NCBI GenBank assembly: GCA_037439425.1 | Contig: JBBIWA010000011.1 | Location: forward strand, 43,173 to 107,172 | From: JBBIWA01 sp037439425 | GTDB lineage: Bacteria > Acidobacteriota > Blastocatellia > RBC074 | DNA: 64,000 nt | Direction of reading: 5' to 3' | Shown here: piece by piece, positions 7,955-17,691 of the stretch | Numbering within the stretch: position 1 is the first letter of the stretch | Layout of the letters: each line of letters starts with the position of its first letter | Program-made: the position numbers and the translations under genes | The notes under the pieces: generated by a model | Told to the model about the DNA's origin: nothing | Databases searched by the model: none | What the model saw: the letters and a program-made list of their open reading frames with translations, nothing else

Positions 7955-9457
7955 ATGCAACTGAACGAACTGCAAATCAATTACGCTTCAATCACTCCGG
8001 AGATCATCACTTCACTTACAGGTGTGGTGATCATGCTCGTTGACGCTTTTACCAGAAAAGGCGCGCGCCGCGCTGACGCTATCCTGGCCCTGATCGGACT
8101 CGCCGCCACGCTGATGGCGATTATCGCGCTGTGGGGTGCGCCTCAGGCCAGTTATTTCAGTGGCATGATCGTGGTAGATCATCTGCGCTTGTTCTTCTCC
8201 GGCCTGGTGGTCAGCGTCGCGATCATCGCCACGCTGCTGGCCTCACAGTTTCTGGGCGATGAAGCGCTACCGCCCGGCGAGTTCTATGCGCTGCTGATGT
8301 TTGCCACTTCAGGCATGCTGATGATGACCTCAGCCGGCGATATGGTGATGATCTTCCTGGGGCTGGAGACCTCTTCGATCTCGACCTACGTGCTGGCGGG
8401 TTATCGGCGGCGCGATGTGCGCGCCAATGAATCTTCGTTGAAGTACTTCCTGCTCGGCTCGTTTGCGACGGCCTTTCTGCTCTACGGCATGGCGCTCACT
8501 TATGGGGCGACTGGTTCGACCAACATCGAAACCATCCGGGTGGCGATTATTCAAGGCGCCGTGCGCTATCCCGAATTGCTGCTCATCGGAGCGGCGATGA
8601 TGCTGGTCGGATTTGGCTTCAAGATTGCGAGCGCGCCCTTCCATCTCTGGACGCCGGACGTGTATGAAGGCGCGCCCACGCTGGTCACAGCTTTTATGGC
8701 GACCGGTCCCAAGGCTGCGGTTTTTGCTGCTTTCCTGCGCGTCTTCACCAGCGGATTCAACGCTCCGGCGGCAGGCATCGGCGATCAGCTCCAGATCACC
8801 TGGATCACGGCGCTCGCAGTGCTGGCAGCACTGACCATGACCATCGGCAACGTGATTGCGCTCTCGCAACGCAACATTAAACGCCTGCTCGCTTACTCCT
8901 CAATTGCGCACGCGGGCTACACACTGGTTGGATTTGTGACTGGCGACTGGGTGCCTGTAGCGTTTTATATGCTGACTTATGCAGTGATGAATCTTGGGGC
9001 TTTCGCGGTGATTCAAACGCTGGCGCGCGCGGGAGATGCGAAGACTGAAATAGCTGACTACGCGGGCATCGGTTTTGAGGCTCCGGCGTTGAGCTTCCCG
9101 CTGACGATCTTCCTGCTCAGCCTGGCGGGCATTCCGCCCACGGCCGGTTTTATGGGCAAGTTCTTCGTCTTCAAAACCGCTTGGGATGTGGTTCCTAATC
9201 TACGCTGGCTGGTGATCGTGGCGATTATCAACAGCATCATTTCGATCTACTACTATCTCTATCCGGTCGTCGTGATATTCTTCCGCCCCTTGTCGCAAGA
9301 TTTCGCCAAGCCGCGCGTCAGCGGCGCGACCGCGACAGCATTGATCATTACGCTCGCTGCTACCTTCTACCTTGGCTTGCTGCCCGATAGAGTGCTAGGG
9401 TGGCTGCATCAAGGGCCGGCACGAATGCTGGTTGAGGCGCAGCAAGTAATCAGGTGA
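7955..9457 (+). CDS. nuoN: NADH-quinone oxidoreductase subunit N
   Basis: NuoN is the proximal antiporter-like subunit of the complex I membrane arm. The protein is 500 residues, with about 13-14 hydrophobic segments. It carries FLGLETSSISTYVLAGY with the helix-5 glutamate (about residue 137), FKIASAPFHLWTPDVYEGAP with the lysine, and LLAYSSIAHAGYTLVGFV. It is the last nuo gene; no intrinsic terminator with a T-tract follows. A hairpin CTGCCC/GGGCAG at about 9532-9558 lies in the 200-base gap before the next, oppositely oriented gene. Confidence 0.95.
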   Translation: MQLNELQINYASITPEIITSLTGVVIMLVDAFTRKGARRADAILALIGLAATLMAIIALWGAPQASYFSGMIVVDHLRLFFSGLVVSVAIIATLLASQFLGDEALPPGEFYALLMFATSGMLMMTSAGDMVMIFLGLETSSISTYVLAGYRRRDVRANESSLKYFLLGSFATAFLLYGMALTYGATGSTNIETIRVAIIQGAVRYPELLLIGAAMMLVGFGFKIASAPFHLWTPDVYEGAPTLVTAFMATGPKAAVFAAFLRVFTSGFNAPAAGIGDQLQITWITALAVLAALTMTIGNVIALSQRNIKRLLAYSSIAHAGYTLVGFVTGDWVPVAFYMLTYAVMNLGAFAVIQTLARAGDAKTEIADYAGIGFEAPALSFPLTIFLLSLAGIPPTAGFMGKFFVFKTAWDVVPNLRWLVIVAIINSIISIYYYLYPVVVIFFRPLSQDFAKPRVSGATATALIITLAATFYLGLLPDRVLGWLHQGPARMLVEAQQVIR

Positions 9458-9660
9458 TGAAGCGCCGCCGGCAATCTGCAGCTAGATGAGCTTTAGATAT
9501 CTCAGTTCTGAAAGCTCGCTCCTCTAAGCGCTGCCCCCTGAGAGTAGTCAGGGCAGGAGCTTGCCGAGAGTGCCGCATACAGGCGCCCATCACTGAAGTC
9601 TCGTGTTACCCAAGTGGCCCCCAGCCGCCCCACTCCACACCGGAGCTATTCGGGTCGCTT

Positions 9661-10284
9661 CTAATGGGCTTCTATCTCGGCTGCAGCGCCGGCATCGGGT
9701 TGAGCCGACCGCGTGCCGAGCTTGAGAGCCGCATAGTTCAGCAGCGTTCCCACAAGGATTCCGAGCAGATTCCATTGCAGATCGTTCGGCGCGTCAAACG
9801 GACCGTGAATGCGCTCCCCCGGATGAACATAGAGGGCGTCCCACAACTCGATCACTTCGTAAAAAGCAGAACAACTAAAGATCGTGGTAACAGCAAAAAA
9901 AGTAACTAGTCCCAGCGGCAACTGATAACCGAAGTGGGCCAGCCCTTTTTGCATCATCCAGACTACAATGGGAGCTAGCAGCACCTGCACCAGAAAATGC
10001 GAAAATTCATCATACTGCACCGGTCCAAACGCGCGCCCGTACATCTGGAAATAGTTGCCCAGGGCGTCCACTTGAATGGCACCGAGCACCAGCACCAGGA
10101 GAAACGGTGGGACCCTGACACCATACCGCAGCTTGACATAAGCGTAAAAGACGACGGCAAATGCAATCCCTATCGGCGTGCTGACGAAGACTGACAGGTA
10201 GGCCAAGGCCAGCAGATAGATGGTCCCTGCGATCAGGAACGCGGCTAGAAAAGGGATCTCTAAACGGTGAATCCACGGCTTCAT
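9661..10284 (-). CDS. DUF2238/YjdF-like inner membrane protein
   Basis: The 207-residue protein has about six hydrophobic segments. The pattern ALGNYFQMYGRA, then YDEFSHFL, then FYEVIELWDALYV, resembles the DUF2238/YjdF family, whose function is unknown. The start at 10284 (MKPWIHRLE) is preceded by GGAGGAAGCT, a good ribosome site, while the longer frame to 10326 is not. It is transcribed toward nuoN and divergently from the fumarase gene. The C-terminal 20 residues are Ala-rich and polar. Confidence 0.75.
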   Translation of the reverse strand: MKPWIHRLEIPFLAAFLIAGTIYLLALAYLSVFVSTPIGIAFAVVFYAYVKLRYGVRVPPFLLVLVLGAIQVDALGNYFQMYGRAFGPVQYDEFSHFLVQVLLAPIVVWMMQKGLAHFGYQLPLGLVTFFAVTTIFSCSAFYEVIELWDALYVHPGERIHGPFDAPNDLQWNLLGILVGTLLNYAALKLGTRSAQPDAGAAAEIEAH

Positions 10285-10527
10285 AGCTTCCTCCGGCAGT
10301 AGGGATGGATCAACTGGCGATCGCAACTTCGGGTCACTTATGTTGCGCCGATTGTGTCACATTCCGCCAAGGGGCAGCAACTCCCTGACTTCAGGTCCAA
10401 GGCTCAAACTTCAGGCTCCAGGTGTGGTACATTACTGCTGATCGGAGTTTCAAGTGGACAGGTCGCTACCGTTCCCTGTAGTGAATCGGCATCACCCAGG
10501 TTACTTAATCAAGAAAGGGGAGACCCT

Positions 10528-12048
10528 ATGGAAGCCTTTCGAGAGAGCATGCTACAACTGATCACACAGACCTCGACCAATCTGCCGCCTGATGTGCGCC
10601 GGGCGATGGCGCGCGCGTTAGAGAGTGAGCAAGGCGCGCGGTCGGCGCAGGCACTGCAGGTGATTGCAACCAACATCGATATGGCATCGGCAGGTGAAGG
10701 TCCAATCTGCCAGGATACAGGCTGGCCAACGTTCGAGATCAAGACGCCTGTCGGGGCTAATCAGATCATTATGAAAAAGGAGATTCAGGCGGCAATTGCT
10801 GAGGCGACCAAACGAGGCAAACTGCGTCCCAACTCGGTAGATTCGCTCACCGGGGCTAACTCTGGTAATAACCTCGGCCCCGGCACGCCGACGATTCATT
10901 TTGAGCAGTGGGAGAATGACGATGAGATCGAAGTCAAATTGCTGCTCAAAGGTGGCGGCTGTGAAAACAAAAATATTCAATACTCGCTGCCGATTGAACT
11001 GCCGCATCTGGGCCGCGCAGATCGCAATCTGGATGGAGTGCGCAAATGCATCCTGCACGCGGTCTGGCAAGCGCAGGGGCAAGGTTGCAGTGCCGGGGCG
11101 ATTGGCGTCTGTATTGGCGGCGATCGCACCTCAGGCTATCAGCACGCCAAAGAACAACTCTTCCGCACGCTCGATGATGTGAACCCGAATCCTGAGCTGC
11201 AAAAGCTTGAGGACTACATTATGCAAACGGCCAACACGCTCGGCATCGGGACGATGGGCTTTGGCGGGAGTGTGACGCTGATCGGCTGCAAGATCGGGGC
11301 CATCAATCGCCTGCCTGCGAGCTTCTTCGTCTCAGTCGCCTATGATTGCTGGGCGTTTCGTCGCCTGGGGGTCGTTCTCGATGCCCAAACGGGCACCATC
11401 AAGCGCTGGCTCTACCTTGAGGAGAAAGAGCCTGCCGTCAGAATGGCGAGCGATGGCGGCTTCGTGCGTACGGGCAGAGAAAAACTGCTGCGCCCGCCGC
11501 TCACTGAGGAGCAGGTACGTGAACTGGAAGTCGGCGACGTGGTCTTGATCAGTGGCGAAATCTACACCGGCCGTGATGCGGTTCACGCTTACTTGATGAA
11601 GCACGAACCGCCAGTGAGCCTGCAGGGCTCGGTGCTCTACCACTGCGGTCCGGTCGTCTTAAAGAACGGCCACTACCGGATCACAGCAGCAGGGCCGACG
11701 ACCAGCATCCGCGAAGAGCCGTATCAAGGTGAGATCATCAAACGCTATGGCGTGCGCGCGGTGATGGGCAAAGGCGGGATGGGCGCGAAGACCCTGGCAG
11801 CCATGAAGGAGTTCGGTGCGGTCTACCTCAACGCTATCGGCGGTGCGGCGCAGTATTACGCCCGCTGCATTGACGAAGTGCTAGATGTCAAGCTGCTAGA
11901 ATTCGGCATTCCAGAAGCGATGTGGCATCTGCGTGTGACGGACTTCCCGGCGATTGTGACCATGGATGCGAAAGGCAATTCGCTGCATGCGGATATCGAA
12001 CGGGCTTCAGCACTGGTCTTGGCCAAGCTGGCTGAACCGGTGTTTTGA
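10528..12048 (+). CDS. Class I fumarate hydratase (Fe-S dependent, fused alpha and beta parts)
   Basis: This enzyme hydrates fumarate to malate in the TCA cycle with an oxygen-labile [4Fe-4S] cluster. From ATG 10528, preceded by AAAGGGGA, the product is 506 residues, the length of single-chain class I fumarases. The N-terminal alpha part has cysteines in GPICQDTGWPT (about 61), KGGGCENKN (about 145) and GCSAGAIGVCIGGDR (about 187-197), suitable as cluster ligands. The C-terminal beta part has AGPTTSIREEPY and VMGKGGMGAKT. The longer frame from 10354 has no start support. It stands alone, convergent with the TonB receptor gene. Confidence 0.93.
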   Translation: MEAFRESMLQLITQTSTNLPPDVRRAMARALESEQGARSAQALQVIATNIDMASAGEGPICQDTGWPTFEIKTPVGANQIIMKKEIQAAIAEATKRGKLRPNSVDSLTGANSGNNLGPGTPTIHFEQWENDDEIEVKLLLKGGGCENKNIQYSLPIELPHLGRADRNLDGVRKCILHAVWQAQGQGCSAGAIGVCIGGDRTSGYQHAKEQLFRTLDDVNPNPELQKLEDYIMQTANTLGIGTMGFGGSVTLIGCKIGAINRLPASFFVSVAYDCWAFRRLGVVLDAQTGTIKRWLYLEEKEPAVRMASDGGFVRTGREKLLRPPLTEEQVRELEVGDVVLISGEIYTGRDAVHAYLMKHEPPVSLQGSVLYHCGPVVLKNGHYRITAAGPTTSIREEPYQGEIIKRYGVRAVMGKGGMGAKTLAAMKEFGAVYLNAIGGAAQYYARCIDEVLDVKLLEFGIPEAMWHLRVTDFPAIVTMDAKGNSLHADIERASALVLAKLAEPVF

Positions 12049-12103
12049 ATAGCAGCTATGTAGACAGAAGCAGCAAATTTTCGCTGACTTGTGGCAGCCG
12101 GGA

Positions 12104-14809
12104 TCAAAACCGATAGCTGTAGCGAAAGCCAATGCCACGGCCTGGCCCATCCAACCCCCAACTGATGCCCCGATAATTGCGGTCGGTGAGATTCTCAAAA
12201 TCAACCGTGACTTCGTGCTTTTCACCGAGGCGAAATCCGCCGCGTAGATTGATGGTGAGAAAACCCGGAACTGCTACAAACAGCGGCGCAGCTGAAACTC
12301 CGGGGCCCAGCACCCGGTCCTGGATCTGAGTCAACGTCTCCCCGGTTGCCAGCAGCACATCGTCCATTGTGCCAAACCTTCCATCTCCCCCTGGTCCTAC
12401 CAAGCCACGCGCTGTCGCCCCGTTGAAAAAGAAGCGGCTGATGCTGCTGCGCGAACGGAAGGCGCCGGTGCGGCGATCTTCGAGATCGAGGCTGGAGAGC
12501 CGCGTCTGGCGCCCAGCCGCATAAAGATAAGGTTCGATCCAAAAAGAGCTGCTAGGTGGTTCATACCGCAATCTGAACCATCCTATCGGCGCGGGCGTGC
12601 CGCCTTCGATATTGGGCGGGCGTCCAGTTTGCCGATCTTCAGCGTGAATGTAAGTAAAGCTGTTGCTGAGCGTCCAAGCTGGAGAAAGACGCAGATCCAG
12701 CGTTTGCTCAACCCCATAGTAGCGAGCCTGATCAAAGTTGGCGCGCAGGAGCACCGGAGCAGTCGAGGCGGCAACAAAGACTACGCCATTAGGATTTTGG
12801 GCAGTGATCAACTGGCCACCTAATGACTTGCCCACCGCGCCCGGTGGCAAAATAAGCGCTTGCTTGGCGATGTTATCGTTGATGTCATTGACGAAGAAGA
12901 CGACATCAACGTCTATGTAGCTCTTGCGCAGATGAATGCCAGCGTCATAGCTCCAGCTTGTTTCTGGCACAAGCTGCCGCACCGGCAGACCGGTCGAGAC
13001 GGCTGAGCTGTCAGCTGTCGAGCCAATCGTCGCGCCCAGGCCGGCCACGTCGGGTGCCGCTACCTCAAAGCCACTGCCAGTCAAACCGAGTGTGCCGAGA
13101 TCGGTCATGTGCGGCGCGCGAAAGCCGCGGCTGAGGTGAAGAGAAAAGTTCAGCCCCGGAAGCGCCGTCACCACCGCGCCCATACGTCCGGTTATATCAT
13201 CCACGCGCAATGAATCATCCGGCCACAGCGGTCGGCCATCCACCAACGGGCTATCAGCTGCGCGCGCGCGATACGAAGCTGCGCTGTAGCGCAAACTCCC
13301 GACCAGACGCAGCCTTTCCGCAATCACAGTCCAGGCATCCTGCGCATAGATGCCGCCGCTGCGATAGACTGCCGCATCCGGCACGCGCGGTCGAACGAGC
13401 CTCACCGACGAAGTCACTGGGTTGGTGGCAAAGGCTGGCGCTGTGACGCGATCATGATAGAACTCGGCTCCGATGACCAGGCTATTGCGAGTCCCCCATT
13501 GCTTCGCCATCTGAAGCTGCACACCATGAACGCTGGTGCGTTCATACTGATGGGAGATCTCTCCTCTCGGGTCACCATTGCCGCCTTGATTGACCCGTTC
13601 CTCGCGCTGCGTGTTGAAAGAATAGGTGGCCGATAAAGTATCGAACCATCCCGCTCCTGCTTTCTCGTAACGCACGTAGAAGAAATCGAGCATCAGGTTG
13701 CGCAAGTCGGCAATCAAATTGCCATCGCCGCCCAGCGTCTGGTCGTAGCGTTTGCCACCATCCTGCTGCCCGCGCTGGTAATGAAGCGTGAGTTGATGCG
13801 CCGGCGCTACCATCCAATTCAAGCGCCACAAACCGCCGTATTGAGTGAACGCTGTGTCGGTCAAGCGCTCACCGAGAATATCCGAACGCAGACCGAGAAA
13901 GCGCGTCACTGCAGCGTGAGTGTCTCGCCCGCCGCCAGGCCGCAGCGTGTTTGCGCGCCGCGCCGCCAGATTGACCAGGAGACCGAAGCTGGGAGTGCCA
14001 TAAGTGACCTGCGTATTGCCGCCGTAGCTGTGATCCGCACTATGGTAAGCGGTGCTGATGCGACCGTGCAGCTGGCTACCCTTGAGGGTAAAAAATGGCA
14101 CTTGAGAAATGAGTTGCAGACTGCCGCCCAAGGCGTCACTGCCGAATTGCGCGCTGTTGGGGCCGCGCAGAATTTCAACAGCGCGCAGGTTGCTGGCCTC
14201 ATTCAGATTGAGAAAGGTATTGATGCCGCCGCGCGCCGCCCCGGTGGAGAAACGAACTCCATCCACGAAGACGGAGACCTTATTGCCCGTCAGGCCGCGA
14301 ATGAAGACGCCACCGATGGTCGGGCTGGTGCGTTGAAGTTGCACCCCCACGGTTTCATTGGCGACCTGAGCCAGCACCGTCTTGGCTCGCTGCTCAATCT
14401 GGCGCTCGTTAATCGTGCTGACCTGTTGCGGCGTCTCATCGCGTCCCTGCACCGTGTTGACGTCAGCCGTGATCGTTATCTCCTCAGCCAGCGCCACTGG
14501 CCCCAAAGTGATATCGAGTTTTGGCGTTTCGGTGGATGAAACGCGGATGGCTATTCGGCGCGGGGCGAATCCCGGACTGGTAACGAGCAATTCATAGCTG
14601 CCCGGAGCGACCCCGCGCAAAATGAACTGACCTTCCGCATCAGTCTGAGCTGTAGCGACCACCGATTGATGGGCACTCAGTAAAACGACCGTGGCTTGTG
14701 CGATGGCGGCTCCGGCAGCATCTTTGACTGTGCCAGTGAGATCAGGATTAGTAGTGTCGGAGCGCGCAGCAGAGGTCAACAACAGGATCAGACTCAGGGT
14801 CTGAACCAT
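12104..14809 (-). CDS. TonB-dependent receptor with N-terminal carboxypeptidase-regulatory-like domain
   Basis: This is an outer-membrane beta-barrel importer of 901 residues. The start at 14809 (MVQTLSLILLLTSAARS) gives a signal peptide and is preceded by GAGGGGGAAAG. Order: signal peptide (1-18), Ig-like regulatory domain (about 22-105, with GTVKDAAGAAIAQATV), plug (about 115-235, with VGVQLQRTSPTIGGVFIRGL and AVEILRGPNSAQFGSDALGG), then the barrel ending in FRYSYRF with a terminal Phe. No TonB box is obvious and the substrate is unknown; no transport partner genes are nearby. The family is abundant in Acidobacteria and Bacteroidetes. Confidence 0.92.
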   Translation of the reverse strand: MVQTLSLILLLTSAARSDTTNPDLTGTVKDAAGAAIAQATVVLLSAHQSVVATAQTDAEGQFILRGVAPGSYELLVTSPGFAPRRIAIRVSSTETPKLDITLGPVALAEEITITADVNTVQGRDETPQQVSTINERQIEQRAKTVLAQVANETVGVQLQRTSPTIGGVFIRGLTGNKVSVFVDGVRFSTGAARGGINTFLNLNEASNLRAVEILRGPNSAQFGSDALGGSLQLISQVPFFTLKGSQLHGRISTAYHSADHSYGGNTQVTYGTPSFGLLVNLAARRANTLRPGGGRDTHAAVTRFLGLRSDILGERLTDTAFTQYGGLWRLNWMVAPAHQLTLHYQRGQQDGGKRYDQTLGGDGNLIADLRNLMLDFFYVRYEKAGAGWFDTLSATYSFNTQREERVNQGGNGDPRGEISHQYERTSVHGVQLQMAKQWGTRNSLVIGAEFYHDRVTAPAFATNPVTSSVRLVRPRVPDAAVYRSGGIYAQDAWTVIAERLRLVGSLRYSAASYRARAADSPLVDGRPLWPDDSLRVDDITGRMGAVVTALPGLNFSLHLSRGFRAPHMTDLGTLGLTGSGFEVAAPDVAGLGATIGSTADSSAVSTGLPVRQLVPETSWSYDAGIHLRKSYIDVDVVFFVNDINDNIAKQALILPPGAVGKSLGGQLITAQNPNGVVFVAASTAPVLLRANFDQARYYGVEQTLDLRLSPAWTLSNSFTYIHAEDRQTGRPPNIEGGTPAPIGWFRLRYEPPSSSFWIEPYLYAAGRQTRLSSLDLEDRRTGAFRSRSSISRFFFNGATARGLVGPGGDGRFGTMDDVLLATGETLTQIQDRVLGPGVSAAPLFVAVPGFLTINLRGGFRLGEKHEVTVDFENLTDRNYRGISWGLDGPGRGIGFRYSYRF

Positions 14810-15086
14810 GGCTTTCCCCCTCTGCTTCAGCCTGGGCTGATGCGGCAAATGATTGGCGGGTGGATTCTCTGAAGCAATCGGTGCACTGATACTGGTAATC
14901 GAGCTTGAAAAGTTCAAGATCTACCTCCACCTCTAAGGGTTTGGCAAACATCTGGTCTTCAATCCTGCTTACGTACTGTGGCAGCGTAGCCAACAGCAGC
15001 CGTCTCATCAATGGAGAGCTTCTCTCTTCCCACAAACGACCGCAGCGAGAAAGCTCTCTGGAGAGCTTGCCCGTCAGATACCTGGA

Positions 15087-16292
15087 CTAGCTTACCTCTG
15101 CTCGTGGTTCAGCATAAACAGCCGCGGCTGCGCTCACGCCTGAATCCCGCACCTTGAAGCCTTCTGCTCGCAACGCCCGTTCAAGCGCCGCTAGCAGCAA
15201 AAGCACGTTGTTAGCAGTGCTGCCCGTTCCCATCAGTCCAATGCGCCAGATGCGACCTTTGAAGACTCCCAAACCGCCGCCGATCTCGATGTTGAATTCA
15301 TCCAACAGACGGCGACGAATGCGGGCTTCGTCTACGCCTTCAGGCACGCTTACCGCATTGAGCGTCCAGAGCCGATGCTCCGGTGCCACCTGCATCTTCA
15401 GGCCCATCGCTTCGATGCCGGCGACCAGCGCACGATGATTCAGCTCGTGACGCTGCCATCGCGCTTCCAGCCCCTCTTCCGCCACTATGCGCAGCGCTTC
15501 CCGCAGCGCATAGTTCATCGTGATCGGAGCCGTATGGTGATAAACCCGTTCACTGCCCCAGTAGCTGGTGAGCAATCCGAGATCCAGATACCAACTGCTG
15601 CATCTGGTTTTTCGCGCTTTGATCTTCGCCAACGCCCGCTCGTTGAAAGTGACCGGAGCCAGTCCCGGCGGGCAGGAGAGCGCTTTTTGCGTACCAGCAT
15701 AGCAAGCGTCAATTCTGTGGCGATCCACTCCAACAGAGTGGCCGCCGAGGCCGGTCACGGCATCAATCAGCAGCAAGCCATCACGCTCATCAGCAATTTC
15801 GCGCAGCGGTGCAATCTGTTGCAGCACGCCAGTCGAAGTTTCGGCCTGCACGGCAAAGAGCAGACGCGCATTGGACGCGCGCCAGGCTGCGCGCGTCTTC
15901 TCAATATCTACTGGCCCGCCCCAGGCGCATTCAACGCGCACGGGGTGTGCGCCCAGACGGCTCACCATCTCGCACATCCGTTCGCCAAAATAGCCGTTGA
16001 TGCAGACGAGGATCTCTTCACCAGGTTCGAGCAGGTTGGCTACCGTCGCTTCCATCCCAGCGCTGCCGGTGCCCGAAATCGGGATCGTCAAATGATTGTT
16101 GGTCTCAAAGACGTAACGCAGTAGCTCCTGAATCTCGTCCATCATCTGCAAAAAGAGCGGGTCGAGATGTCCAACCAGTGGTGCGCTCATCGCCCGCAGC
16201 ACCCGGTCATCCACGGGGGAAGGGCCAGGCCCTAGCAGCAGACGGCGAGGCGGATTGAATTCAGCCATCATCGGTGCGTCAGCAATACTCAT
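15087..16292 (-). CDS. Class V aminotransferase (alanine/serine-glyoxylate aminotransferase type)
   Basis: The product is a PLP enzyme of 401 residues from ATG 16292, which follows GAGGAGAG at a normal distance. RRLLLGPGPSPV at the N-terminus, SGTGSAGMEATVANLLEPGE, DAVTGLGG and the PLP lysine in AGTQKALSCPPGLAPV match the alanine-glyoxylate, serine-pyruvate aminotransferase branch. RIGLMGTGS near the C-terminus carries the substrate-binding Arg. The likely role is glyoxylate or serine metabolism, but the substrate cannot be fixed from the sequence. A long inverted repeat lies directly upstream and includes the region just before its ribosome site. Confidence 0.9.
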   Translation of the reverse strand: MSIADAPMMAEFNPPRRLLLGPGPSPVDDRVLRAMSAPLVGHLDPLFLQMMDEIQELLRYVFETNNHLTIPISGTGSAGMEATVANLLEPGEEILVCINGYFGERMCEMVSRLGAHPVRVECAWGGPVDIEKTRAAWRASNARLLFAVQAETSTGVLQQIAPLREIADERDGLLLIDAVTGLGGHSVGVDRHRIDACYAGTQKALSCPPGLAPVTFNERALAKIKARKTRCSSWYLDLGLLTSYWGSERVYHHTAPITMNYALREALRIVAEEGLEARWQRHELNHRALVAGIEAMGLKMQVAPEHRLWTLNAVSVPEGVDEARIRRRLLDEFNIEIGGGLGVFKGRIWRIGLMGTGSTANNVLLLLAALERALRAEGFKVRDSGVSAAAAVYAEPRAEVS

Positions 16293-16313
16293 GCGAAAAA
16301 GCTCTCCTCGGAA

Positions 16314-16410
16314 AATCCCTGGGTACGCACGCATCCTTGCATGCCTGCCTTCGTTAAGCAGGCCATTACCGAAGACCAAGCACGCTCGCAAGCGTGCGTA
16401 CCCAGGGTTT
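16314..16410. repeat. Long inverted repeat of the GCACGC/GCGTGC dispersed family
   Basis: The arms CCCTGGGTACGCACGC (16317-16332) and GCGTGCGTACCCAGGG (16392-16407) pair perfectly over 16 bp. Between them are CATCCTTGCATGCCTGCC and CACGCTCGCAAGCGTG. On the minus strand it continues into GGGATTTTCCGAGGAG, a tail also present at 26575-26590. From here to 16643 nothing else is evident except a CCACGAAGG arm (16462-16475) and a small GCCAGC/GCTGGC hairpin at about 16542-16562. Confidence 0.75.
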
Positions 16411-16643
16411 CATCGTTTCTGGGTGTCGCTCAAGCGAGCTGAAAGACTCCTCCGGAAATGAACCACGAAGGACTAAGCCGCAGCAAGCGACCTGAAAGAC
16501 TACCATAAATTTTGGCGCGCCCAGCATAGCCCGAATGAGTCCGAGCCAGCAATAGCTGGCGCTCGCTCTTTCTTCTGGCCGCTTTTGTGGTATCCTTAGT
16601 TCAAGCTGGCTAACTACCCAAACCGGAAGAGAGGGTTTTCACG

Positions 16644-16994
16644 ATGAGCGAAGACCCGACTCAAAATCTACCACCAGAACACCACTAATTGGCCCAACTC
16701 AATGCAGCAGTCAACGAGATTAAGGCCCTGGTTCTGGCTCTTGACCAAAAGGTTGAAGCGCGTCTCTATGACACCCGCCCTATATGGGAAGCAGTTCAGG
16801 GCAGACTAGACCATGTCGAAACCAGACTTGATGGGATCGAAACCAAGCTCGTACAGTTTCAGGCTGAAGTGCGGGAGCAGTTCGACTACATCAAACATCA
16901 ACTGGAGGTGTTCGCTCCTAATGCGGCTGATGTCAGGACCAGGCAGAGAGCGTTAGACAAACGTGTTACCCGCCTGGAGGGATCCTCTTCATAA
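16644..16994 (+). pseudogene. Small coiled-coil protein gene with an in-frame stop at codon 15
   Basis: An ATG at 16644 behind AGAGAGGG starts MSEDPTQNLPPEHH, then TAA at 16686-16688 stops it. The same frame continues with TTG 16689 for 101 residues. That second part is a heptad-rich coiled coil with LDHVETRLDGIETKLVQFQ and ends RVTRLEGSSS. Either a point or indel change has broken a 116-residue gene, or translation restarts at the abutting TTG. The function is unknown. Such short acidic coiled-coil proteins are common near membrane or chromosome genes, but nothing here assigns a role. Confidence 0.5.
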
Positions 16995-17000
16995 CCCCGC

Positions 17001-17493
17001 CTAAGGCTTCACCATTCTATTCCGCTCAAGTTGCGCTCGCGCTCGTTCCAGGTTTGTTTTAGCATCCGGATGCTTTGAATTGAGGCGCAGCGCCTGCTCG
17101 AAATGAGCCACAGCCTGAGCCAGGTTCCGCTGTCTGGCGAGCAGAACGCCAAGCTCATTGTGAGCATCGGCGTTTTGCGGATTGAGGCGCAGCGACTCTT
17201 CGTAATGCGCGATGGCTCGCTTCAACTCACCTTGCACGGCCAGCACGAAAGCGAGATTGCTGTGAGCATCGGCGGATGCGGAATTGAGCCCCAGCGCCCG
17301 CTCAGAATGCGTCGCCGCCTGCGCCAGGTCCCTGCACATCACAAACGCGCTGCCGAGGCTGTTGTAAGCGCCCGCATCATCAGGCTGCAGACGCAAAACT
17401 TCACGAAGATGGCTGATCGCTTCGTCAACCTTACCCTGGGCTAACGGCGAATTGCCCAGGTTGTAATGCGCGCCCGCATACCATCTTCACACG
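17001..17493 (-). pseudogene. 5'-truncated TPR-repeat protein remnant
   Basis: Reading leftward, the frame is open from just after a TGA near 17494 to the stop at 17001. It encodes about four tetratricopeptide repeats: HYNLGNSPLAQGKVDEAISH, AYNSLGSAFVMCRDLAQAA, AHSNLAFVLAVQGELKRAIA and AHNELGVLLARQRNLAQAV. The first repeat starts only a few residues after the stop and there is no ATG or GTG before it; the only candidate start, TTG 17396, cuts through a repeat. It therefore looks like the 3' end of a larger TPR gene that lost its front part. Nothing recognisable lies between 17494 and 17691. Confidence 0.55.
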
Positions 17494-17691
17494 TGCGTGG
17501 CAGAATTTGAAGCCACATACGCTCAAACGTCTTCTCAAGAAGGGCTTCCAAGACCTGGAAGCTCCTGCGACGCAGCACAGGCAATAAACGTGATGAAGAA
17601 GACTTTCAAGCCGTTTCTTCATCGCTTTATTACTTCGCAATCCGGGGCAGGGGATTCATCAAAATTAGTGCTCTCTCCTTGCGTGGAGGGC

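Noticed and set aside
14748..15035. Minus-strand frame of 95 codons before the TonB receptor, with a CTDC motif
   Set aside because: It overlaps the receptor's signal peptide in another frame, has no clear ribosome site and no family resemblance beyond two nearby cysteines.
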